Part shown: one piece after another, positions 6,502 through 13,083 of the stretch
Layout of the letters: each line of letters starts with the position of its first letter
Position numbering within the stretch: position 1 is the stretch's first letter
From: an uncultured Holophagaceae bacterium
GTDB lineage: Bacteria > Acidobacteriota > Holophagae > Holophagales > Holophagaceae
Assembly (NCBI GenBank): GCA_903919165.1
Contig: CAIXHJ010000153.1
Location: 1-26,990 of the forward strand
Direction: 5' to 3'
DNA length: 26,990 nt
Program-made: the position numbers and the translations under genes
Notes under the pieces: generated by a model
What the model was told of the DNA's origin: nothing
The model's database searches: none
The model's input: only the letters and a program-made list of their open reading frames with translations

Positions 6502-7332
6502 TCAGTGGGCACCTTTCAGCATGACGATGGGAACGTCCCGTTCTTGTCCCCATTTCTGCCATTCTGCGGCGCTGCGCGTTGCAAAGACGCTCCGATACTC
6601 TTCGATCGTACCCACGGCAAGCGCCGCTTCGAGGCGCTGCTTGAAATGCGGCTCCAAGGCCGCGACGGCAACCCATCCGTCCATCGCCTGGTAGATGTTG
6701 TACTCGGGGATGCCGCCCCCCAGCAAAGCTCCCGGAAGCGTACAACCATGCAAGAGCGGCTCGGCCATGGCCGCAGCCGCCTCCGACAGAGCTACCTCGG
6801 CGTATGCTCCGCCTCCGCCCCGCTCCCGGTTCAACAGCAGCGCCAGAGCAGCGCTCACCGCCAGCTCGGCTCCGGCCATGTCCGCCAGAAGCGTGCGCGG
6901 AAGGGAAGGTGGGCTGAGCAGTCCAAGGCAGGCTTGATACGTCAGATCATGCCCGGCTTCGTTATCCCTGGGAGCCGGGTAGCCGACAACAGCAACCCGA
7001 CAAAGGCGTGGAAACCGGCGATGCAGGGTTGCCCAATCCAAGCCCAGCCGCTCCAGAGCAGCCGGTCGGGTTGCGGTGAGCAGCAGATCTCCCTCACCAA
7101 GCAGTTCATCGAGCGTCTTGCGTCCTTCAGCGCTTTTAAGATCAAGCCTGATCACAGTCTGTCCCGCTGCCAGCTCGCGGTACCAGCCGGCATGATAGCT
7201 CTCCAGCGGGTCACCTGCCGGCGGCTCCAGTTTTGTCACGTCCGCACCCATCCGCAGTAGACGGACGGCGGCGGCAGGGCAGGGCACGTTGACGGCAAGA
7301 TTCAGAACTCGTATTCCGGAAAGGGGCTTCAT
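6502..7332 (-). CDS. CaiB/BaiF (family III CoA-transferase) protein, alpha-methylacyl-CoA racemase-like, short
   Basis: A 276-residue protein starting MKPLSGIRVLNLA, with the family's N-terminal ADVTKLEPPAGDP. Three positions match the catalytic residues of alpha-methylacyl-CoA racemase: His128 in AGHDLTYQA, Asp151 in LLADMAGAEL and Glu227 in VAALEPHF. The likely reaction is therefore racemisation of a 2-methylacyl-CoA rather than CoA transfer (inference from these motifs). Family members usually have 340-400 residues. This one stops at DVPIVMLKGAH, where others continue for about 80 residues, so it is either a short form or 3'-truncated. Its base composition is visibly lower in G+C than its neighbours. 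It is convergent with mce, 15 bp away, and followed on its 5' side by the epimerase remnant. Confidence 0.82.
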   Translation of the reverse strand: MKPLSGIRVLNLAVNVPCPAAAVRLLRMGADVTKLEPPAGDPLESYHAGWYRELAAGQTVIRLDLKSAEGRKTLDELLGEGDLLLTATRPAALERLGLDWATLHRRFPRLCRVAVVGYPAPRDNEAGHDLTYQACLGLLSPPSLPRTLLADMAGAELAVSAALALLLNRERGGGGAYAEVALSEAAAAMAEPLLHGCTLPGALLGGGIPEYNIYQAMDGWVAVAALEPHFKQRLEAALAVGTIEEYRSVFATRSAAEWQKWGQERDVPIVMLKGAH

Positions 7333-7385
7333 GTCGCCAGCACCTTAAGTTCGATTTCGCAGTGTTGCACATCTAGTGTGCCTCG

Positions 7386-7632
7386 CCTGGAATACCTGGA
7401 GAGCACGAATTCCGAATGACCCATCGGCAAGTTCCTGGCGAAGCCCGGGCCCGGCATCCACCACGTCTGCTTCGAGGTGGACGACATCGACGCGGCCGTG
7501 GCGCAGCTGCTGGCCAAGGGCGTGCGCATGATCGACCAGGCCCCACGGAATGGCGCCCACGGCTGCCGCGTGGCCTTCATCCTCCCGGCGGAAACCGGTG
7601 GCGTGCTGATGGAGTTGAGTCAGCAGGGCTGA
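7386..7632 (+). pseudogene. Truncated second copy of methylmalonyl-CoA epimerase (3' part)
   Basis: This segment matches codons from LEYLEST to the stop of the intact epimerase gene at 6082-6486. By my hand alignment about 28 of 82 codons differ, and about 21 of those changes are silent. An in-frame TGA replaces the GGT glycine codon near 7415, the first half of the gene is missing, and no start or ribosome site precedes it. It is therefore a non-functional remnant. The dominance of silent changes shows that the two copies diverged while both were under protein-level selection, so this is not a recent local duplication that decayed. It ends 105 bp before the MFS transporter. Confidence 0.88.
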
Positions 7633-7737
7633 GGGCAGGGCGCCCCCTCACATTGAAGGCAGGGCTGTGGGACATGGACACCCTCTGGAACATCCATCTG
7701 GGTTGATAATCCTCTCCATCCTCCCGAGGAGATGCTC

Positions 7738-9033
7738 TTGTCCGTCGCAGCCAACCATCCCCCCGCACGGCTGAGTTGGATGATCTGGGGTTTGGGGGCT
7801 TTGCTCTATCTATTCGCGTTCTTCCAGCGTGTCGCCCCGGCGGTGATGACCGATCAACTGATGACCGAATTCTCCCTTGGTGCGGCCGCCCTCGGTAATC
7901 TCTCAGCCTTCTATTTCTACTCCTACGTGTTCATGCAGGTTCCAACTGGCATCCTTGCTGATCGCTGGGGTCCGCGCCGCCTGCTGACGGCTGGTGCGAC
8001 CGTGGGGGCTTTGGGAAGCTTGGTGTTTGCCCTGGCACCCACGTTGTTCTGGGCCAATGCCGGGCGCTTGATGGTCGGGGCATCCTTATCCGTGGCCTTC
8101 GTGGCCATGATGAAGCTGGCCACGCGCTGGTTTGCACCTCACCAGTTCGCGCTGGCCACTGGCATGGCCCTGTTGGTGGGAATTGTCGGCGGCGTGGCAG
8201 CGGGAGTGCCTCTGCGACTGGCGTTGGAGACGTTCGGATGGCGTCCTGTCATGACCTTCGCGGCGGCCCTGACTGGCATCCTGGCAATCTTCATCTGGAT
8301 TCGCGTTCGGGATGATCCCTCCGAAGCGGGCTATGAGAGTTTTGCCACCGGGGGCGGACCGGCAGGCAAGCATGGTTCCATGTGGCGTGGGGTGTTGGAA
8401 GCGCTCTCATATCGCAACGTCTGGATCGTGATGCTTGCAGCCATCGGGTTGGCAGGCTCGATCCTGACCTTTGGGGGACTGTGGGGTGTGCCTTATTTCC
8501 GCCAGGTGCATGGCCTGGGTACCAAGACCGCGTCGGCCATCACCTCCCTGTTGCTGGTGGCTTGGGCCCTGGGCGGTCCGTTGCTGGGGGTGTGGTCGGA
8601 ACGTCTGGGGCGGCGGAAATCCATTTACATCGGTTGTGTCATCGTTTCTCTTGCCTGCTGGGCCCTGGTTTACTACTGGGTGCCCCCCCTGCCGCTGATG
8701 ATCCTCCTGCTGGTGATCGGCGGTTTCGCTTCGGGGGCCATGATCCTCGGTTTTGCCATGGCCAAGGAATCAGTGCCGGCGCATTTGATGGGCACCGTGG
8801 CTGGTATCTGCAATATGGGACCGTTGCTCGGCGGCATGCTGCTGCAACCGGGCGTGGGCTGGATCCTCGATCGCTACTGGCAAGGGGTCACGGCCGGTGG
8901 GGCGAGGGTCTACGATGCCACGGCCTATCAGGCTGGATTCAGCCTGATGTTCGGATGCAACATCGCCTCTCTGTTACTCATTCTGATGGCCCGGGAAACG
9001 TACTGCCGTTCGCTCGACCACCAGCAGAAGTAG
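7738..9033 (+). CDS. MFS transporter
   Basis: A 431-residue inner-membrane transporter with about twelve hydrophobic helices. It has the MFS motif A between helices 2 and 3 (GILADRWGPRRLL), the first helix with LYLFAFFQRVAPAVM, and the repeat of motif A in the second half (GVWSERLGRRKS). The general type is close to sugar-phosphate/organic-anion symporters of the UhpC-like branch, but the substrate cannot be read from the sequence. A GAGGAG site at 7726-7731 abuts the in-frame ATG at 7732, which is too close. TTG at 7738, six bases from it, is the better start. A GATAAT box at 7705-7710 may be its -10. The gene stands alone and converges on the prepilin peptidase. Confidence 0.88.
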   Translation: MSVAANHPPARLSWMIWGLGALLYLFAFFQRVAPAVMTDQLMTEFSLGAAALGNLSAFYFYSYVFMQVPTGILADRWGPRRLLTAGATVGALGSLVFALAPTLFWANAGRLMVGASLSVAFVAMMKLATRWFAPHQFALATGMALLVGIVGGVAAGVPLRLALETFGWRPVMTFAAALTGILAIFIWIRVRDDPSEAGYESFATGGGPAGKHGSMWRGVLEALSYRNVWIVMLAAIGLAGSILTFGGLWGVPYFRQVHGLGTKTASAITSLLLVAWALGGPLLGVWSERLGRRKSIYIGCVIVSLACWALVYYWVPPLPLMILLLVIGGFASGAMILGFAMAKESVPAHLMGTVAGICNMGPLLGGMLLQPGVGWILDRYWQGVTAGGARVYDATAYQAGFSLMFGCNIASLLLILMARETYCRSLDHQQK

Positions 9034-9063
9034 TCGGGTGCTGGTTTTCATTCTCAAGCCTGC

Positions 9064-9993
9064 CTATCCGACCCACCCAAGGTAACCCAGCCACAGGGCC
9101 CGCCCGAAGAACACGACGATGGGAGTGGCCAGGGCCAGGAAGCAGCCGAAGGGCAGCATGGTCTGGCCGGAGGCTTCCTGTCCTCGGGAGCGGCGCAAGA
9201 GCAAGAGGGGCAGACCCACGGCGGCGCCGAGGCCAGCGCCCAGAAAGAGGATGCCCAGCATGGGGGCCCAGCCCCAGAAGGCGCCCAGCCAGGCCAGCAT
9301 CTTGAAGTCGCCCATGCCCATGCCATCGGTCTTCCTGATGGCTTTATAGACCAGGTTCATCAGGGCGGGCACGCCGTAGCCGACCGCCAGGCCGATGAGG
9401 CTGCTCTGCCAGGTGACAGCGGCTTCAAAGCCGTGATAGGCGGGGGCTGGCTGCAGGCCGTTGTGGAAGGCCAGGACCTGGAGGATCTCGGTCGGGCCAG
9501 TCCAGAGCTTCATCAGGACTTCAGGACGGAAGATCTGGGGCAGGGTCAGCAGTACGCCCAACGCCATGAGGGGGAGCTGGAGGGCATCCGGCAGCATCAT
9601 CTCGGTGAAGTCCGTGAAGAAAAGCACGATCAGCGCAAATCCGCAGATGAGGCCTTTGAACCAGATGAGCGTTCCGAAGGGGAAGAACCAGGGCGAGGCG
9701 GCGAACAGCAGCCCCGTGAGCAGCTCCACCAGCGGGTAGCGCACCGGGATCCGCCAGCCACAATTGGCGCACTTGCCCCGCAGCCACAGCCATCCGAGAA
9801 GGGGTACATTGTGCCAGGGCTTGATCTTGGCCTTGCAGCCGGGGCAGTGGCTGGCCTTGGTGACGATGTTCCGCTCGGCTGGATCCTCCTGGGGCAGGCG
9901 GTGGATCAGCACATTCCCGAAGGACCCCACCACCAGGCCGAAGAGGGCCAGCAGCAGCGAAATGATCCAGGGGGGCAGGTCCAGTAAGGGCAT
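9064..9993 (-). CDS. pilD: Prepilin peptidase / N-methyltransferase (type IV leader peptidase)
   Basis: A 309-residue inner-membrane aspartic peptidase that cleaves and N-methylates type IV prepilins and type II pseudopilins. Hydrophobic segment 1 (ISLLLALFGLVVGSFGNVLIHRLP) leads into the cytoplasmic zinc domain with Cys50/Cys53 (HCPGCKAK) and Cys75/Cys78 (KCANCGWR), then the PVRYPLVELLTG helix. The first catalytic Asp is in FFTDFTEMMLPD (about 128) and the second in the GMGMGDFKMLAWLGA motif. All essential parts are present. The ATG at 9993 was chosen since it directly precedes the first helix; the frame is open further upstream without supporting features. It diverges from the cyclophilin gene with a 68-bp spacer. 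No pilin gene is present here. Confidence 0.93.
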   Translation of the reverse strand: MPLLDLPPWIISLLLALFGLVVGSFGNVLIHRLPQEDPAERNIVTKASHCPGCKAKIKPWHNVPLLGWLWLRGKCANCGWRIPVRYPLVELLTGLLFAASPWFFPFGTLIWFKGLICGFALIVLFFTDFTEMMLPDALQLPLMALGVLLTLPQIFRPEVLMKLWTGPTEILQVLAFHNGLQPAPAYHGFEAAVTWQSSLIGLAVGYGVPALMNLVYKAIRKTDGMGMGDFKMLAWLGAFWGWAPMLGILFLGAGLGAAVGLPLLLLRRSRGQEASGQTMLPFGCFLALATPIVVFFGRALWLGYLGWVG

Positions 9994-10061
9994 GAAACCA
10001 CGATAACGGGGACATCCCCCTGATTCGCGGCAGAATGAGGTGTCACCCGTCTGGAGTCCCC

Positions 10062-10706
10062 ATGGTCCGAGCTCTCCTCTGCTCCCTTGTTCTGATCCTT
10101 CCCCTGGCCGCACAAGCCCCGCCGGCTCCGCCGGCTGCGCAGCCTGCCGAGACGCCCGCGCCCGCGCCTGTACCCGTGCCCCTCGCCAAGCCCCGCGTGC
10201 AGCTGCTCACCAGCTACGGTCCCGTCGTCGTGGAGCTGGAGCCGGAGCTCGCTCCGAAGACCGTGGAGAACTTCCTGCAATACGTCAAAGACGGCCACTA
10301 CAAGGGCACCATCTTCCACCGGGTCATCGAGGGCTTCATGATCCAGTGCGGCGGCATGCTCGAGAACCTGGAGGAGAAGCCCAACCACGCTCCGATCCTC
10401 AACGAAGCGCCCCAGACCTTCAAGGCAGGTCTGAAGAACACCCGAGGCACCATCGCCATGGCCCGCACGGGCGCCCCACATAGCGCTACGGCCCAGTTCT
10501 TCATCAATGTGTCGGACAACCCCCGCCTGGACCATCGGGACATGAGCGAGGAAGGTTACGGGTACTGCGCCTTCGGCCGGGTGATCGCAGGCATGGAGGC
10601 CGTGGACAAGATCGCGAAGGTCAAGACCGAATGGCGCCGTGGCATGAGTGATGTCCCGCAGTTCCCCGTGCGTCTCAAGGACGCCGTGCTGTTGCCAGCC
10701 CAGTAG
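10062..10706 (+). CDS. Exported cyclophilin-type peptidyl-prolyl isomerase
   Basis: A 214-residue protein with a signal peptide (MVRALLCSLVLILPLAAQA, residues 1-19), a short Pro/Ala-rich linker to about residue 45, and then a cyclophilin domain. Family landmarks are FHRVIEGFMIQCGG, GTIAMARTGAPHSATAQFFINVSDN (the active-site and substrate loop) and YCAFGRVIAGMEAVDKI. The product likely assists folding in the periplasm by cis-trans isomerisation of proline bonds. The insertion NHAPILNEA is normal for the bacterial PpiA/PpiB type. The start ATG at 10062 has GGAG five bases upstream; a longer in-frame start at 10035 would bury the signal peptide. It runs without gap into the acyltransferase gene, so the two share a transcript. 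Confidence 0.92.
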   Translation: MVRALLCSLVLILPLAAQAPPAPPAAQPAETPAPAPVPVPLAKPRVQLLTSYGPVVVELEPELAPKTVENFLQYVKDGHYKGTIFHRVIEGFMIQCGGMLENLEEKPNHAPILNEAPQTFKAGLKNTRGTIAMARTGAPHSATAQFFINVSDNPRLDHRDMSEEGYGYCAFGRVIAGMEAVDKIAKVKTEWRRGMSDVPQFPVRLKDAVLLPAQ

Positions 10707-11438
10707 GTGGCAGCGGACCGATCTTTCTTCAGGCCATCTCTGGTCTGGATCCTGGGTGGGGTGGCCCTCGCCTTGTCGGTGGGGCTCTGCTTCCTGCTGG
10801 CCCCCTTCTTCGGGGGGCGGCGGGCCTTCTGGTGGGTGGCTCCCTGGTACATCCGAGGAACCGCCCGGGCCTTCGGCATCCGGCGTCAGCTGACGGGTTG
10901 GGAGGGGCTTCCGGAGGATCTGCGCGACGGACGGCGATCCGGAGTGTTCATCGGCAACCACACGTCCCTATTCGATCCGCCCCTGGTGATCTCCACACTC
11001 CCTTGCCGTCCCGTGTTCATGGCGAAACGCGAATTGGCCCGGGTGCCCTTCCTGGGCTGGGTGATCTGGCTGGCTGACTTCATCTTCATCGACCGTGGGG
11101 ACCGCCAGGCCGCGCTGAGCAGCCTGGAACGGGCCGCCATGCGCATCCGCGCGGGTCAGAGCGTCATGGCTTTTCCCGAAGGCACCCGAAGCCGCGATGG
11201 CCGGATACTGCCCTTCAAGAAAGGGGCCTTCGCCCTGGCCTTCGAGGCGGGAATCCCGGTAGTGCCTTTGGCTATCCATGGCGGTCTGGACATCCTGCCC
11301 AAGGGGACCTGGCGCGTGCAGGGCGGTCCCTACCGCATCACCGTGGGCACACCCCTTGAGCCCACCGCCTACCCGGATGCCGAAGCCCTCCGGAAGGCTG
11401 CCGAGGCTGCGGTGCGCGAGCTGTTGGAAACGACCTAG
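10707..11438 (+). CDS. plsC: PlsC-like 1-acyl-sn-glycerol-3-phosphate acyltransferase
   Basis: A 243-residue membrane-bound acyltransferase. One or two hydrophobic segments occupy residues 10-50 (LVWILGGVALALSVGLCFLLAP). The catalytic HX4D motif is NHTSLFD with His85 and Asp90. The lysophosphatidate-binding FPEGTRSRDG motif lies about residue 155, followed by VPLAIHGG. It should convert lysophosphatidic acid to phosphatidic acid at the inner membrane. The GTG start immediately follows the stop of the cyclophilin gene. No separate ribosome site is seen, so translation is probably coupled. Another lyso-lipid substrate is possible, since the family has several branches. A repeat-rich non-coding region follows. 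Confidence 0.88.
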   Translation: MAADRSFFRPSLVWILGGVALALSVGLCFLLAPFFGGRRAFWWVAPWYIRGTARAFGIRRQLTGWEGLPEDLRDGRRSGVFIGNHTSLFDPPLVISTLPCRPVFMAKRELARVPFLGWVIWLADFIFIDRGDRQAALSSLERAAMRIRAGQSVMAFPEGTRSRDGRILPFKKGAFALAFEAGIPVVPLAIHGGLDILPKGTWRVQGGPYRITVGTPLEPTAYPDAEALRKAAEAAVRELLETT

Positions 11439-11489
11439 GATGGTGCCCCGCAAAAACTTGGATGATCCACTTCGCTGAGGCACCGCACG

Positions 11490-11582
11490 TGGCGGGGGTT
11501 TGGGGGGAGGCTCCAGGTCCGCGAGCACTCGCGAGCGGGAGCACGCCCTGCGTGCGATACCTGGAGGGCCGTGCCCCCAATG
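11490..11582 (-). repeat. Hairpin-forming dispersed repeat, copy A
   Basis: Bases 11439-11741 contain no gene; this is the first of two structured parts. Read on the minus strand it aligns along most of its length with copy B at 21121-21216 (shared: CTCCAKGTATCGC, then GCGT, CTCCC, and GGACMTGGAGCCTCCCCCC). Nested pairs can form: TTGGGGG (11500-11506) with CCCCCAA (11574-11580), CTCCAGGT (11511-11518) with ACCTGGAG (11559-11566), and an inner GCACGC-CCT-GCGTGC hairpin at 11541-11555. Where A and B differ inside the stems, both partners change. Confidence 0.7.
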
Positions 11583-11648
11583 GGGTGACAGATCCGGCAC
11601 ACATGCATGCCAGATCGCCAGAGAGGCCATGCCCCGATGACCATAGAT

Positions 11649-11734
11649 CCCAGACAACGCAGGCGTTGCCTGGGGGAAGGGTGCTGGCCCTTCCCATGGC
11701 TGATCCTGCTCATTCAGGGCCAGCACCCTAGGCA
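11649..11734. repeat. Nested and competing inverted repeats downstream of plsC
   Basis: Three hairpins overlap here. The first, 11649-11674, is CCCAG, a one-base mismatch, CAACGC-AG-GCGTTG, a mismatch, then CTGGG. The second, 11674-11695, is GGGAAGGG with CCCTTCCC around a six-base loop. The third pairs AGGGTGCTGGCCC (11678-11690) perfectly with GGGCCAGCACCCT (11717-11729), extended by TGCCT (11667-11671) with AGGCA (11730-11734). The second and third share bases and cannot form together. There is no T-run, so this is not a plain intrinsic terminator. Just upstream, GATCCGGCA and TGCCAGATC (11591-11616) give another hairpin. Confidence 0.6.
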
Positions 11735-11741
11735 GCCCGCT

Positions 11742-12143
11742 TCAATTCACCACTTTGATGGTCGGCGGCGGTCCCTGGGGACGCTGGCGGTCCTTGGGGA
11801 TAAAGATCCCGTTGAGGATGGAGGCAATGAGGCTGGATACGAGGGCACCAAAGAAACCGGCCCAGAAGCCGCTGACAGTGAAATCCAGACCCAGTTTGGA
11901 GGACAGCGCCCCCGCCAGCCAGAAGACCAGCCCATTGATGACGAGGCTGAAGCAGCCGAAGGAGCAGGCCACGGGGACGATGGCGATGAGCTTGAGGAAG
12001 GAGCCCACGGTGGTGTTCAGCGCGGCCAGGAGGACCGCCACGATCAGCAGGTCCAGGAATGAGCCATGCCCGAGGCCAGGCACGAAGGAACAGGCCACCA
12101 GCAGGCCGACGGCGGAGAAGACGAACCGCAGGAGGACGCTCAT
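11742..12143 (-). CDS. Small phage-holin-family (Phage_holin_4_2-like) membrane protein
   Basis: A 133-residue protein made of four hydrophobic segments: LLRFVFSAVGLLVACSFVPG, FLDLLIVAVLLAALNTTVG, SFGCFSLVINGLVFWLAG and GFWAGFFGALVSSLIASILN. It ends in a short polar tail with IPKDRQRPQ. The AVLLAALNTTVG and FSLVINGLVFWLAG phrases are typical of the chromosomal Phage_holin_4_2/YvlD family. Despite that name, no phage genes are near, and a role in envelope stress or membrane integrity is more likely than lysis. The ATG at 12143 follows GGAAGG. It lies 16 bp after the serine acetyltransferase gene and is probably the last gene of a dnaE-cysE transcript. Confidence 0.85.
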   Translation of the reverse strand: MSVLLRFVFSAVGLLVACSFVPGLGHGSFLDLLIVAVLLAALNTTVGSFLKLIAIVPVACSFGCFSLVINGLVFWLAGALSSKLGLDFTVSGFWAGFFGALVSSLIASILNGIFIPKDRQRPQGPPPTIKVVN

Positions 12144-12159
12144 GCTGGCCTTCCTTTCC

Positions 12160-13062
12160 TCATGAGGGCATCCCGTCCTTTTCATTGGCCTGGGTGATGA
12201 TGCTGCCCGGCGGCACGCTCCGGGTGAGCCACACATTGCCGCCGATGGCCGAGCCCTTTCCCAGGGTTATGCGGCCGAGAATGGTGGCGTTGGAGTAGAC
12301 GATCACGTCATCCTCCACCACCGGGTGGCGCGGCACACCCTTGATGGGATGACCCTCGGCGTCGAGGGGGAAGCTCTTGGCGCCGAGCGTCACGCCCTGG
12401 TAGATCCGCACGTTGCGGCCAATGATGCAGGTCTCGCCGATGACAACACCCGTGCCGTGGTCGATGAAGAACCGCTCACCGATCTGGGCGCCGGGATGGA
12501 TGTCGATGCCCGTGAGGCTATGGGCATGTTCGGTGATCATGCGCGGCAGCAGGGGCACGCCCAGCTTCAGCAGCTCGTGGGCCAGGCGCTGACTGGTGAC
12601 AGCCAGGAGCCCGGGATAGGAGAAGAGCACCTCCTCCGGGCTGGTGGCGGCGGGATCGCCCTCGAAGCCCGCCTGGATATCCGTGGCAAGGAGATGGCGC
12701 ACTTCCGGCAGCTTGGCCAGGAAGGCCCGGGCGAGGGCCTGGGCGCGGTCTCCGCAGTCGACGCAGGTGGCATCCGTGGCCATCAGGCCGCGCTGGATCT
12801 GCTCGGAAAGGCCGTGTGCCACCCGGTCCATGCAGGCGCCGAGGTGGTAGCGCAGGGTGTCTGCCTTCAGCTCGGAGGCCCCGAAATAGCCCGGGAAGAG
12901 CAGGGCGCGCAGGTCCTCCACGAGGGAGGCCAGGGCCGTGCGAGAGGGGAAGTCCCGGCGGCCCAGGGGCATCTCTGAAAGGGCCGTGGAGGCCTTGGCC
13001 AGGGCCTCGATGACGGCGTGGAGATCAGGCTCGGATCCGGAACGGGTCTTCGGCATGCGCAT
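12160..13062 (-). CDS. cysE: Serine O-acetyltransferase
   Basis: A 300-residue left-handed beta-helix acetyltransferase that makes O-acetylserine from serine and acetyl-CoA, the first step of cysteine synthesis. The N-terminal 170 residues are the helical SAT domain. It is followed by the hexapeptide region with GIDIHPGAQIGERFFIDHGTGVVIGETC, where the DH pair gives the catalytic Asp and His, and VTLGAKSF. The C-terminus ends in PPGSIITQ plus a short tail, without the terminal Ile that docks into CysK in enteric enzymes. The length is that of the longer EpsC/plant-like form. Starts at 13062 and 13056 are both possible; GGAG lies seven bases before the first. It follows dnaE by 21 bp. Confidence 0.92.
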   Translation of the reverse strand: MRMPKTRSGSEPDLHAVIEALAKASTALSEMPLGRRDFPSRTALASLVEDLRALLFPGYFGASELKADTLRYHLGACMDRVAHGLSEQIQRGLMATDATCVDCGDRAQALARAFLAKLPEVRHLLATDIQAGFEGDPAATSPEEVLFSYPGLLAVTSQRLAHELLKLGVPLLPRMITEHAHSLTGIDIHPGAQIGERFFIDHGTGVVIGETCIIGRNVRIYQGVTLGAKSFPLDAEGHPIKGVPRHPVVEDDVIVYSNATILGRITLGKGSAIGGNVWLTRSVPPGSIITQANEKDGMPS

Positions 13063-13083
13063 GAGGATACTCCGGACAGGTTC

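Noticed and set aside
11742..12143. Holin annotation as evidence of a prophage
   Set aside because: The Phage_holin_4_2 family is chromosomal in most bacteria, and no other phage genes, integrase or att sites are present.
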